DNA of 64,000 nt from Cynocephalus volans (taxonomy: Eukaryota > Chordata > Mammalia > Dermoptera > Cynocephalidae). The notes under the pieces are model-generated. The model saw only the letters and a list, made by a program, of their open reading frames with translations, searched no databases and was not told the origin of the DNA. Location: contig NC_084475.1 in the NCBI RefSeq assembly GCF_027409185.1, positions 14,094,130 to 14,158,129 on the forward strand. Direction: 5' to 3'. Below, piece by piece: positions 1 through 10,343 of the stretch (positions within the stretch are counted from its first letter, which is position 1; every line of letters starts with the position of its first letter). The translations under genes were made by a program, and so were the position numbers.

Positions 1-235
1 CCCTCCCTACCCATAAGTTTATGAAAATATTCACTTTTTCTAAAACCACCAGGCAATATAATATTTCACAACCAATCATAGAAAAAAAAAAAAAAATACA
101 AGGAGGAAATACACCAAACTAGAGATGTCTGTGACTAACAAAATTGTGGGTTACTCAAAATAGAAAATAAGAAATCAAAATGTGAGGGTACTTCAAAAGT
201 TCTTAGAAAGATTAGTCTTTCTACAAACCTTTTTA

Positions 236-417
236 CTTATTTATTTATTTTTAAATTTTTTTTAAAGATGACCGGTAAGGGGATCTTAACCCTTGACTTG
301 GTGTTGTCAGCACCACGCTCACCCAGTGAGCTAACCGGCCATCCCTATATGGGATCTGAACCCGTGGCCTTGGTGTTATCAGCACCAAACTCTCCTGAGT
401 GAGCCACGGGCCGGCCC
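236..417 (-). repeat. tRNA-Ile-derived dimeric SINE (CYN-like)
   Basis: Read on the minus strand, this starts with GGCCGGCCCGTGGCTCACTC, carries two tRNA-Ile-like monomers joined head to tail and ends in an A-rich tail (T-rich on the plus strand at 236-264). It is flanked by a perfect 16-bp target site duplication, TCTACAAACCTTTTTA, at 220-235 and 418-433, so both ends are exact. The first monomer keeps pol III A-box and B-box-like motifs. The structure, two monomers with no tRNA-unrelated body, is what is known for colugo CYN SINEs. The family name is from memory; the structure is seen directly. Confidence 0.85.
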
Positions 418-621
418 TCTACAAACCTTTTTAAAGACCTTCGTATGACAGTAATTTTAGTTACTGATGCCTTATAGAATTTTGTTTTACAATGTGACCG
501 AAGCATCAAATGCTACCTTTAAAATACATTAAATTCTTTATTAAATTCTTTATGATAGGCCATGGGCCTATTTCCAGACTTCCTTTTCTGTTCATTGGTC
601 TCTCTCTCTTTTTTTTTTTTT

Positions 622-712
622 TTGGCGCTGGCCAGTGAGGCTATCTGAACCCTTGACCTTGGTGTTATCAACACCACAGCTCCAACCAAGTGAGATAACT
701 GGCCAGTCCATC
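622..712 (-). repeat. Monomeric tRNA-Ile-derived SINE
   Basis: A single SINE monomer in reverse orientation, recognisable by CCTTGACCTTGGTGTTATCA and the terminal tgagataactggccag. The T-run before it at about 605-622 is its A-tail. The monomer form matches the shortest subtype of the same family as the dimers in this window. Confidence 0.75.
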
Positions 713-756
713 TCTGTTTCTTTCTTTTTCTTTTTTTTTTTTTCATTTTAATTTTT

Positions 757-846
757 TTGTGGTGGCTGGCTGGTACAGGGGAACTGAACCCTTGACCTTG
801 GTGTTATAAGGCCACACTCTAACCAACTGAGCTAACTGGCCAACCC
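757..846 (-). repeat. Monomeric tRNA-Ile-derived SINE
   Basis: A second reverse-strand monomer only about 45 bp from the previous one. It shows the same cccttgaccttggtgttat core and gagctaactggcc end, with a T-rich tail complement at about 735-757. It is slightly diverged, with an extra base in the anticodon-arm region. Confidence 0.72.
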
Positions 847-1460
847 CCACTTATTTCTAAACCAGGTCTACACTGTCACTATGTATAACATGTTTTGAGT
901 ATCTGGTAGGGTCATACCCTTACTTTAACTTTTTTTCCTAAAATGTTCTTGGCTTTTAGTCTTCCAGATAGACTTTGGAAACATTTTATTAAGTTCTGAA
1001 AGATATCCTGATGGGATTATGTTGGAATTGAAAGAAAACAATAAATTGCTTTGGAAAGAGTTGACTTTATCACATTAAGTCTTCATATGCATTTATTCAA
1101 GTCTTTCAGACATTCTCCATTAAACTTTGTGGTTTTTCTTCCTACAAGATTTACAAATTTCTTGTCATGGTTGTTCTGGATTATTAAATCATCTCTTGTT
1201 ACAACTGGGTTTTGAACCCTCCGTCACCCCCCTTCACACACCTGTATCTTCTGACTTGTTACAGCTGGTAATATATTTAATGGCCACCCTGCTAAACTTG
1301 CACTACGTTATATACTCTAATCAACTTCGATTGAATCTTTTCGGCTTTGCAAGTAGACAAGCCCATCATCTGCAACTAATAATAAGTTTGCCTTCCCCCT
1401 TCCTCATTCTTGTTGTATTTGCTACAACTGTCAATATGATTGATGTTAAATAATACCACT
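847..1460 (-). repeat. Old LINE-1 ORF2-region relic
   Basis: The AT-rich stretch resembles the antisense of L1 ORF2. Phrases about a fragment that breaks on 'gatgggatt', 'ttaagtcttc' and 'catctgcaa' follow in the order known for antisense L1. No open frame remains. The boundaries are approximate and the subfamily cannot be told by eye. Confidence 0.45.
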
Positions 1461-1499
1461 GACACAAAACATCTCTGTGGAATCAGTGATTCTAAACCT

Positions 1500-1719
1500 C
1501 AGTCATCTGATGCGGTAGCCACTGGCCACACAGGGCTATTGATTGCTTAAAATATGGTCAGTGTGGGCCGGCCCGTGGCTCACTCGGGAGAGTGCGGTGC
1601 TAATAACACCAAGGCCCAGGGTTCGGATCCCATATACGGATGGCCGGTTCGCTCACTGGGTGAGCGTGGTGCTGACCACACCAAGTCAAGGGTTAAGATC
1701 CCCTTACCGGTCATCTTTA

Positions 1720-1753
<34 letters not shown>

Positions 1754-2200
1754 TAAAATGTGGTCAGTGTGATGGAGAAGCTAGATTTCAAATTTCATTT
1801 ATTTTACATTTAAAAACTTAGGCTTGATTCAGTTATTGAAAAACTTAAGTACGTTTAGAACAACTTGAACGTGTGAAGCTACTTTTGCAACAGCAAATTT
1901 TATGAAATCCTAATATGGATCAAGTATTTATGACATTTAGCATCCAAATGAGAATGTGCTGTAGGTGTAAACTACACACTGGGTTTTGAAGTCTTCATAT
2001 AAAAAAGGTAAAACATCTCATTAACAATTTTTTATGATTACATGGATATGACAGTATTTGGGATGTATTGGATTAAATAAAATATCTGATTAAAATTAAT
2101 TTCACTTTTCTTTAGTTTTTAAAATGTGGCTACTGGAAAACTTAAAGTTCCATATGTGACTAGCATTCTATTCCTATTGACAGCGCTGTCCTGGAGCTTT
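1500..2200. mobile_element. DNA-transposon fossil (MER/hAT-like), split by a SINE
   Basis: The words 'tagccactggccacacagggctattga' broken at 1515-1545, 'gtgtaaactacacactggg' near 1965 and 'gacagcgctgtcct' near 2180 recall a common non-autonomous mammalian DNA transposon. The dimeric SINE at 1566-1760 is inserted in it and duplicated tggtcagtgtg. The family assignment is tentative. Confidence 0.4.
1566..1760 (+). repeat. tRNA-Ile-derived dimeric SINE (CYN-like)
   Basis: Plus-strand dimer: ggccggcccgtggctcactc starts monomer 1, ggccggttcgctcactgggt starts monomer 2, and an AAATAAAT-type tail follows. The duplicated target tggtcagtgtg is seen at 1555-1565 and 1761-1771. B-box-like GGTTCGGATCC is kept in monomer 1 only; monomer 2 has the decayed GGTTAAGATCC, which is shared by the other dimers and so is a family trait. 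Confidence 0.88.
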
Positions 2201-2554
2201 TCCCATTAATTGCCACGCTCACTGCTGGATTCCTAGAGATATTCTCTGTCATCTTAAGGAACTTACAATTCTTACAGTTTGTAGGAAAATGATGCCAATA
2301 ATTCAGCGAGGCTCAGTTGTGGGAAAATGCACTATGCCTTGGATAATTTACCCCTTAGTTGCTGACGAGGGAGTCCAGTCTAGTTTAAACTGTGACTTGT
2401 ATTCAAGAGAGCTCTGAAATAACGTCTCCCGATGTGGCTGAGGAACCCATCTGGGAAACACTATCCCCGATCCTACCCAGCCTCGGGGGGACAGCACCCC
2501 CTCTGCCCTCCCCAATGCAGTAACTATCCCTGGGTCATAGGTCATACAGGAAGT

Positions 2555-2850
2555 TTGGAAAAGAGCTAACATTTATGGCGCTTTTAGTCCGCACCAAGCA
2601 CTGTGCTACATGCTTTACTTTGATTAAATTGACTTGCTTTTATTCATTCACAGGTAATATATTGTTCCAGGCATTCGAAAGCCATTATCTCACTTATTCT
2701 TCCCAACAACCTTAGGGAGTTATCATCCTCAATCCCATCCTGCAGATAAAAAAACCCAAGGCTTAGAGAGTTAAGTGATTCACCCAAGTCACAGAGTTAT
2801 TAAAGAGAGAGCTGAAAGAAGAATCCAGATCTGCCTGATTCTGAACTCTG
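2555..2850 (-). repeat. MIR SINE, antisense
   Basis: The run from 'gctaacatttat' through 'caccaagcactgtgcta', 'ttcttcccaacaacctta' and 'cagataaaaaaacccaagg' to 'gtcacagagtta' follows the reverse complement of the MIR consensus in order. It is old and diverged, with an insertion of about 50 bp near 2640. Confidence 0.65.
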
Positions 2851-5800
2851 GGCTTTTCCCACTCCACTGTATGGGATCAGGGGAGAAACAGAAGCATTGT
2901 TGGAGCCCAGGTCTTGGAGATTTGATGAAGACCATGGATGCATGCACGCCCACCGGCTGCGCACAGTTTTGCATATAATTCAGGTTAAAATCTCCCTAGT
3001 CTGGGTACCCCATTCTCTACCACTCCAGAGAAAGTACAGATGAATCCTGGGAAATACAGACCAACGTGTCAACCCAGCAGGCTCAACCTGTTGGAAATCC
3101 TGTCCTGGTGGGCTGGGGATCAGCTGTTCTCCACTTGGCTCCCCCATCTTCGCCCCCCATCCACCTCCATCCTCATCCCAGATCAAAATGCCTTAGGCCA
3201 GGGCAAGGAGATCAGCAGGAAGGTGACGGAGAACGCCTCCCTCACTGCCTAGGAACTGGAGAAACTCAGAGAAGGGAAGGGAAAGAAGCCAAGACTTGAG
3301 AATGCCAGGAAATGACAACAGAGGAGTCATGAAGATATGGAGCCAGTGACTCATGGACTTGCAGTGACTTTGCGTGTGTACAGGGCCCTTCCTGGAAACA
3401 CATTTCCCGGAGCCCACCACCCAAGCAAGCCGCCATCACAGAGGGGAGACCAGGGAAGGTCCCTGGGAGAAGGTCTGGGAGACCAGAGGGAGAGGCGGGA
3501 AGGGTGCCCAATGTGGGGGCCCCACTACCCCCATGCAGGGCAGGTCTCCGTCATCGGAAGCGGCCCTACTGCTGGACAGACAGCTGGGCTCCTCCCATCT
3601 GCCTCTGTCTCAGAAGGAAGCGGCTGTGCTTGAAATCAGATCTGCCAGGCCTTGTTTGGTTTCACTTTGCTTCTTCCCCTAGAAGCCCAGGCTGGAAAAT
3701 CTTCCTTCTGGGCCTTGCTAGAACATCTCCCAGTTATGAGTTATTTGTGCCTCAGTTTCCTCTTTTGTTTTTTTCAAAGTGATTGATAAGATCGTGTACC
3801 TCCCAGCCTTACTGTGAGGATTAAATCAGCCAATATATGTGAAGCACTTGGCACAGCACTGCAGAAGAGGTGAGCACTATTACCTGTGCGCTGTGATGGT
3901 GGCCTTCTAACAGGCTCTGCCTCTCAGCAGGTGCCCTGTGTCTAGGGAGGTGTCGATATAGGGAGGTACGGGGGAGAGTTCCAGCGTACCCAGTGACGCT
4001 GTAGCTACTGCCACTCCCCTAAGCTCAAACAGGACACATTATTAGGTACGCACACCTGAGGACACCAAATCCAAAAGGCTCCGGAGTGAGGCATGGGTTG
4101 AATCCTTTCAAGTCTGGGGGTCCCCAGGATAATCTGTTGCAGGAGGAAGAGTTCTCTGAGCTGCCCAGGTATAGATTCTGCCCTCCCTCTGTAGTCCCTA
4201 CCAGAGGTGGAGTCCGGTGGCACTTAGATTCGCTTTCTTTCCTGATCTGACTTTCCTCTTCCCTTCTTTCCCCTTTAACCTTTAACAATGCAGGATGGAG
4301 GAGCCTGGCTTCTCTCAAACAGGATTTAAACTCTTTCTGGTTTCAGTTCCATAAGGAAGGGGAGGTGGGAAAAAGGAAACTCCTGCATTCCTCCCCGGGA
4401 TAAGGGTGTAAGATAACTCAGGAATTTGGGGGCCATGGGTGCTACCAGCTACAAATAATGCACAAAACCTCAACATGATCAACCCCCAATAAAATACTGC
4501 CTGTTCCTTTGGACCCAACCAGATTCTCATGAGAGCGATCCATAAATTGTACTGCTAGCCCTTAGGTTCCTTTTGGGCTCTCTCAGCCTCTCTACTCTCT
4601 ACCGTTTGATCAAGTCTTGAGCCCCATCCCGGGTGGGGGCAGTTCCCTTTCTGCTGCTTCAAGACAGGAGCAACAGCCTAAGGAAAGGAGAAGAGCTGTG
4701 CCAAGTGCGGACCCAGGGTAGAAGCTTGCGGGATGGAGAGGAAGGAGGGGCAGGGAAGAGACTCCAGAACGTAGACCTGGCTTCATTGTCACATGTGGGG
4801 AGATGCAAAGCTGGGATCTCCAGTGAAAGGAGAATCCAGAGACCCTCACAGGGAGGCCACCCCAGCTGATCTCATCTGCCACTCTGATGGCCAAGGCAGA
4901 AGCTGGTGACCGGGGCAGCTGTGGCTAAGCACAGAGATGCCCAGGGATCTCCCCTGCCATGGCCCTGTTGCTTTTCAGATGCCCTCAGCCCCTGGGATGA
5001 AGCAAGGAGGAAGAAACACCACATGTGCAGAGCAGTTTCTTACAGTCTGGGTAAGAACTGAAAGCCTTCATTCGTGAACACACCCCAAACTGCCTTCACC
5101 TGAGCCCTGAAAGGGAGACGCTTCCTCAGCTCAGGAGGCTGAGTGGAGACCACCAGCACCCCTGTTCCCAGCAAAGGAGGGCTCTGGATGCCAGCATTGC
5201 CACCCTGGCATGGAGCCCAGAGCTGCAAGCTGGCAGTGCCTGGGGGAGACTCCAATGTACGTTAGCTGGAAGGAAGCCCAGGGCTCCTTGAGGAGACGTA
5301 CATGAAGCTGGAGCTTCGCGAGCATGGGGAGCGAGTGGGAATGCGGGAAACTAACGGCTGTGCTTCCTTCACCATGCGGTGCAAGCACAGAGGGCGACGT
5401 GCAATCACACTTGAGAGCTCTCCCAGCACTACCGTCCAGTTCCCTGCCCAGAGAAGGCTGGCATGGGCTTGGCCTCCCTGGAGCACCCCAGAAGAAGTGG
5501 CTGGAGTTGGCCTTCAGGACACTCTGCCAGATGACTCCTCAAAGTGTCCTCTGGGTCCAGGACCCAAAGCTTAGCTCAGGTCAGCTGTGTCAGCTTCCAG
5601 GGCAAGATTGCTCAACCCCCTCCCTCCACCCCCAGGCCTTATCTCTGGCATCAACCCAGCTCTCTGCTCCTCCAAGGGACAGGCTCCTCCCTCCCCCCAC
5701 AGGGACAAGCTCTCCTGAGTCTGTGAAACATCCAGCCAAAAAGAAAGCTGGAGTTGCTGCCCAGGAGCAGTCCTGGACCCTCTGGCTTCTGATCCCTCCA

Positions 5801-6253
5801 CTCCCAGCCCAATCCAAATAGGGGTGGTAGGGGGGAGAGAAAAAGGAAAAGAGAGAGAGAGAGAGAAAGGGAGAGGCCAGTGTTGAACACCTTACCCGCC
5901 ATACCTGGGCACAGCCTGTCCTACCCACGGAAATCAATCAACCATTCCAGAGGTGAAGGGGGTTGGAATCCCTGAGCCAGAGCCAACCTGAGGCCCTTCT
6001 AGAAAAAGATCCTGACTCGAAAAGAAGGGTCTAAGACTCCTCTCCCAGTTCAACACTGGCCCACCCCCCACCCCTGCTTTATAGATGAGACCCTCTCTGT
6101 CTCGTGACTCGCTCTCTGGTCTCCAGTCCAAGAGGCAGCTGGACAGAGTAGGTTGGGTACACACATCGGATTGGGACAAGCATTGGTGGGTGGGCATGAA
6201 GAAGAGAGAAATGAGGGGGAAACAGAAGAGGGGTCAGAAAAGAGTGAGAAAGG
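2851..6253. other. Non-coding stretch, probable CDC42EP4 intron 1
   Basis: I see no exon-like open frame with splice sites and no gene here. Small MIR pieces occur (for example about 3800-3880). Polypurine and GA-rich runs occur near 5825-5875. The assignment to the intron is inferred from the minus-strand first exon proposed at 7744 and the absence of any coding exon to its left in the window. Confidence 0.5.
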
Positions 6254-6428
6254 GGCCGGCCTGTGGCTCACTCGGGAGAGTGTGGTGCTGATAACACCAA
6301 GGCCATGGGTTCAGATTCGATATAGCGATGGCCGGTTAGCTCACTAGCTGAGTGTGGTGCTGACAACACCAAGTCAAGGTTTAAGATCCCCTTACCAGTC
6401 ATCTTTTTTTTAAAAAAAAAAAAAAGAA
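6254..6428 (+). repeat. tRNA-Ile-derived dimeric SINE (CYN-like)
   Basis: Plus-strand dimer with both monomers and an A-rich tail after 6405. The target duplication agaaaagagtgagaaa (6236-6251) against agaaaagagcgagaaa (6429-6444) differs at one base, a sign of moderate age. Confidence 0.87.
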
Positions 6429-7560
6429 AGAAAAGAGCGAGAAAAAGGTGGACACTGCAGGCAATGGAAGAAACGCTCAAAGTGGAGGCCTGAGCTACAC
6501 GGCATACATAAGTGATCAGTCCTCAATGAGCAGGGACACTCTGAACTCAGGGAGACATCAGAGGGGCTGAGACAGCCCCAAATCGCCACTGCTTGAGAAT
6601 AGGCTCACTTTATTACAGTGGCCCCTCCTAGTCCCTCTAGCGATCACCAGGATCCTTGGGAAGACCCACTCAGTATCTCCCACAGTTCAATGAACCCCCC
6701 CTTGTGGAAAGAAGCAGCTGTCCCCAAAAACAGGAGGCTCAAAGTCCAAGTTCAGATGAGATAAAGCACACCAATCAGTCAGGCACACGGCAGCTGATGA
6801 GTGTGGGAACCCACAGGGAACCCCACACTCAGCAGGGTCCAGCCACCCAGCAGGGATGGAGCCTCACCAGACTCTGGGGGGTGCCCCGGTATTACCTCGG
6901 GGAGCCCTGGGGCTGCCTAGAGTCCCAGCATGGCTTGACTCTGGTCTAGCAAACTCCCTATTTCTGGGAGAAACCCACAGCTCAGCTTCCCCCTCTCTTT
7001 GTGCCCTGTTCTTTGTTCTCTTAAAATTCAGTCCATCCTACTGGTGGTCCCCTCCTCCACCCCAGCCTCAGAAAGGGGGCGGGGGCTGCTGGGGCGTTAT
7101 TAGAAACCCAGACTGTGCAAAGAAGTTGCATTGCAGGAGGTCCCCTGTAACTGGGCCCCTCATTGTTTACACTCCCCGGATGAGGACAGCTTTCTCTGGT
7201 CCGGACGGCTGCTGGGGGCAAGAATGAGGGACATTCTCCCCCTAGCACCCAAACCCCTCTAGGGAGGGCAGAGGTCTTCACAGCGAACGGGCCCCCAAGG
7301 ACTCTGTCACTATTCAACTACCTGTGCAAAGAATGGGCACCGTGGATCCAGCGAGGGATGCGAGAGCGGGTCCGATTGAAAGGGGTGGGTGGGGGCGGTG
7401 GCGGGGGAGAAGTTCCGAGACTGAGAAAAGAAAAAGCATTGTATTTCCCCTCCTATCTCCCAGGGAGAAAAAGAAAACTTCCAAAGCCCCGGCCGCAGTA
7501 TCTCACCAGACAAACACAAGGAACCTGGTTTGAGTTAGCGGCGAGCACCCCTCCCCCTCA
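6429..7560. other. Non-coding stretch before the CpG island
   Basis: No gene is seen. A G-rich run lies at 7380-7410. The sequence grades into the CpG island. It is probably the 5' part of CDC42EP4 intron 1. Confidence 0.45.
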
Positions 7561-7564
7561 GCCA

Positions 7565-7645
7565 GACACACACATGCACACACATGCACACACATGCACA
7601 TGCACGCACGCACGCGCGCGCGCGCACACACACACACAGACACAT
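7565..7645. repeat. CA/CG microsatellite, alternating purine-pyrimidine
   Basis: Repeats of acac, acatgc, then gcacgcacgc and a pure CG run of about 14 bp at 7611-7624, then acacacac. Nearly the whole 80 bp alternates purine and pyrimidine. It lies about 100 bp downstream, in the minus-strand sense, of the proposed first-exon donor. Confidence 0.9.
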
Positions 7646-9050
7646 CAGTGTTCTCCCAGGAAGCCAGCCCAGCTCAGCCCTGCAGCCCCGGCTCGCGCTT
7701 CCCGCCCAGCTCTCCAGCCTTCGCCGGCCGCCGGGGCACTCACCGGCGGCGGCCCGGATCCCCAGCCGGCAGGGCAGCTCCTGGGGACGCACCAGGAGCA
7801 GGGGGCAGTTTTGTACCCCCAGGTGGGGGCGCTCCAGCGAGGGGGCGGAGCCGGAGACGGCCGATCCGCGCTCAACCGCCCCAAGCGGCCGACTGAATCA
7901 TTAACCAAGCGCTCCCCGCCCGCGACCGCGCCTGGAGCGCTTTGCTGGCGGCGCACCGGGCGCACGGCCCCTAGCGAAGCCGTCTCCTCGGCTCCAAAGG
8001 GCGGCCGGCCCAGTTGGGCCCCGCCCCGCCGAGAGGAGCCTCGGCCTCTTCCGAGGGAGGCGGGCGGGCGGACGGGGCGGGAACCTGGGGGGGGGAGGGA
8101 AGGGCTCGCAGGGCGGGCGGGGGGTGTTGTTCCCTTGGCCGTTCCCTTCCAGGCAGCGCCTTCCCTTCTTTCTCCCGGCCCGTGACACTGGGTGGCGTGT
8201 GCTGCAGTGTGTGTACGACAGCGAGAGCGCGTGTACACGCCTCCGCCACTACAAGGAGAAGAATTCGGTTTTGGTTCATGGAGAACTCCGTGCGCTCACA
8301 CGCCCCTCACGGGGAGAGCGCGGGCTGCGCGCCGCCGATCGTGGCGCTCCGGCCCACGACGACACACACCCCATTCCTGGGCAAGGGGGTGGACCTTCAC
8401 CAGCCGGCACCCGCGCCCCACCCCTCGCAGCGCCCTTGGCCAGACCCGCTCTGCTGGGACACACGGTGCGCGGCTCTGGGTCCCAGGCACCCGAGCCGCG
8501 CCGCACGCGCCCTGGCCGCAGCCCTGCCACCCGGGCGGGCGCAGAGGACTGAGGGTCTCTGCGCCCTTCTCCCCGCCCCGCGCTCCCCATCCCCGGCGTT
8601 TTCAGTCCTCTCCGCCGCATACGGGGGTTCGAGCCCACCCAGGCCTCGCAGGGCGGGGCGGCTGCCACGGCCAGAAGCGGGTGCCCGTGCCTACCTCGGT
8701 CCCCGGAGACCCCAGCGCGGGGCCCGCGCGACTGCGCTCTCTCCTCCGTGGGCTCCGCTCGGCGGCCCATGTCAGCGCCCGCGTTTGTTTCCCTCTCGCT
8801 CTCGGGCTTTCGGGGCTGGGAGCCGCTGGGACACTCCCCTTCCAGGCTCCTCCCGCACCCCTCCGCGCTGATGTCACGGCGCCGCCGCAGCCAATGGCCG
8901 TCGGGAACCTCAGCCCGGCCGCTCGGCCTCCTCGGTTCAAATCTGAAAGCCTGAGGCTCCCCGGGCTCCATGTGGAGCAGCCTGGGCCTGGGGCGCACCC
9001 CACCTCTGCGCTCGGCCTGGGGACTCTCTCCGGAGGTCTGGCGCGAGGCC
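7600..9050. promoter_or_regulatory. CDC42EP4: CpG island, probable CDC42EP4 promoter
   Basis: A dense run of CpG with GGGCGG boxes (for example 8056-8082 and 8110-8120), in sharp contrast to the CpG-poor flanks. A CCAAT box (gccaatgg, about 8888-8895) and a CRE-like tgatgtcacg lie at its right end, which is upstream for a minus-strand gene. The gene name is inference from position: in human, CDC42EP4 lies just beyond the 3' end of SDK2, on the same strand, about 20 kb away. Here the gap is about 25 kb and includes a 7.5-kb retrovirus. Confidence 0.7.
7744..8160 (-). other. CDC42EP4: Candidate first non-coding exon of CDC42EP4
   Basis: On the minus strand a strong donor, GCCGCCG|GTGAGTGCC, ends an exon at 7744 inside the CpG island. 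CDC42EP4 (BORG4) is known to have a non-coding first exon followed by a large intron and a single coding exon, which would fit the lack of any CDC42EP4 coding frame in this window. The start is not marked by a TATA box; 8160 is only a guess based on the GC-box cluster. CDC42EP4 binds active CDC42 through a CRIB motif and shapes the actin and septin cytoskeleton, but none of that coding sequence is visible here. Confidence 0.4.
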
Positions 9051-10325
9051 CTCTGAAGGCTCTTCCCCATTGCGAGCAATGACAAGAAACCAGTAACCCC
9101 AGCTTGGGTGGCGTGTCTCACTCCTGCTCCCTCCCGGACCCGCAGACCACCTCCTGGCCCCAGAACTGACGGCAGCGGGTGGACTGGCTCTGCCAAGTTC
9201 GTTGATTGCATTCCAGACTTGTACTGGATACGAGAGGGGCGGGCAGGACCGGCTGACCTGTCTTTGATCGCCCTACATTCCCAAGTCTGTGGCCTTTGCC
9301 GCCAAGGATCTGCGGAGGCTAAGTTGTTTTCCAAGTGAACTTCAAGGGGGTTTAGCTCCTGCGTCCCAAAAGCCGGAATCCCATGAGAAGCAGGGCTTGG
9401 GCTCTATTCCTTTTAGAAGAATAGTTCCCAGTTGTAAATGATCCTTGCCAAAGTAATAAATGCCAGCGGTGAAATATTCAACAAAAGGAGTGTGACACAG
9501 CACGACGTGAAAGTTCCCCTGCCATTTGCAGCCCCCCTCCCACCTTGATTTTCAAAGGAAGTGGAGGTGGAGGTGGCAGAGATTCCAGATTCCCTTTCCC
9601 CAATGTGGCAGTGGGGTCCCTCAGCCTCCTCAGCTCCCACTGGGTGAAACACTCTGCTTTCCTGAGACTTCACTGCCCTCTTTCCCTCTGCTGCAGAAAG
9701 CGACCTCCTCTGGAGATTTAACAGTGCGGCCACTCTGGTCCTAAGGTGAAAATCAAATCCAAAAGTAGGTACTTAGATGAGAAAGTGGGGTTCAGAGCAA
9801 CTTGGGAACCAGACACACGTGGGTTCAAACCCTGGGTGGATTATCTGTCATGGGGGAGTCACTGGCCCCCACCTCCCAAAACCCCGCTGGTCTGGCTCTC
9901 CTGTGTCCAGGAGCATGGGATGCATCTACTAGCCTCCCGTGGAGGTTGTGAATGAATGAGATACTAGGTGTGAAAGGCCTTTCCAAACACAAAGCCTCCA
10001 GCAAACAGAGTAGGTTGTGGTCATTGACCGGGGGCGGAAGGTGGAAGGTGTCCTCAATAGAAATAGGAGCTGCAATAGAACATGGGGAGAGGCAGGTTTG
10101 GAGGCACCTCTGGCTTGGAATTCTAGCTGTGCCATTTACTGGCATCCACCAGCTTCTATATCTGTAAAATGGAAACAGCAGACTCTGCCTACCCCCTTGG
10201 GGTGAGCATTAAATGAAATCACCCAAAGAAGGCACTGGCCATTCTCTGGGCACATGTGGCCTTCATTGGGTCCCTTTCCACTGGGGCTTTCCTTCACATT
10301 GCTCCCAGGTGGAAGTCCTCCACCG

Positions 10326-10343
10326 TTCCTGGAATTCCAGGAA
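10326..10343. promoter_or_regulatory. Perfect 18-bp palindrome of two STAT-type sites
   Basis: TTCCTGGAATTCCAGGAA reads the same on both strands and holds two overlapping TTCNNNGAA motifs (TTCCTGGAA and TTCCAGGAA). TTCNNNGAA is the established STAT dimer core. It lies about 1.3 kb upstream of the CpG island in the minus-strand sense. Occupancy is unknown. Confidence 0.4.

Noticed and set aside
1566..1760. Intact tRNA-Ile gene
   Set aside because: It is a dimer with an A-tail and target duplication, so it is a SINE and not a tRNA gene.
1..7743. Search for the CDC42EP4 coding exon
   Set aside because: No frame of about 350 codons or CRIB-like motif is present; the coding exon should lie beyond the left edge.
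7358..8871. Long overlapping open frames (up to about 300 codons) on both strands in the CpG island
   Set aside because: GC-rich DNA lacks stop codons by chance. The products are low-complexity Pro/Arg/Ala-rich and overlap in several frames, with no domain.
8276..9334. A 352-codon minus-strand frame across the CpG island
   Set aside because: Same reason: compositional. No recognisable protein, and it overlaps the promoter region.
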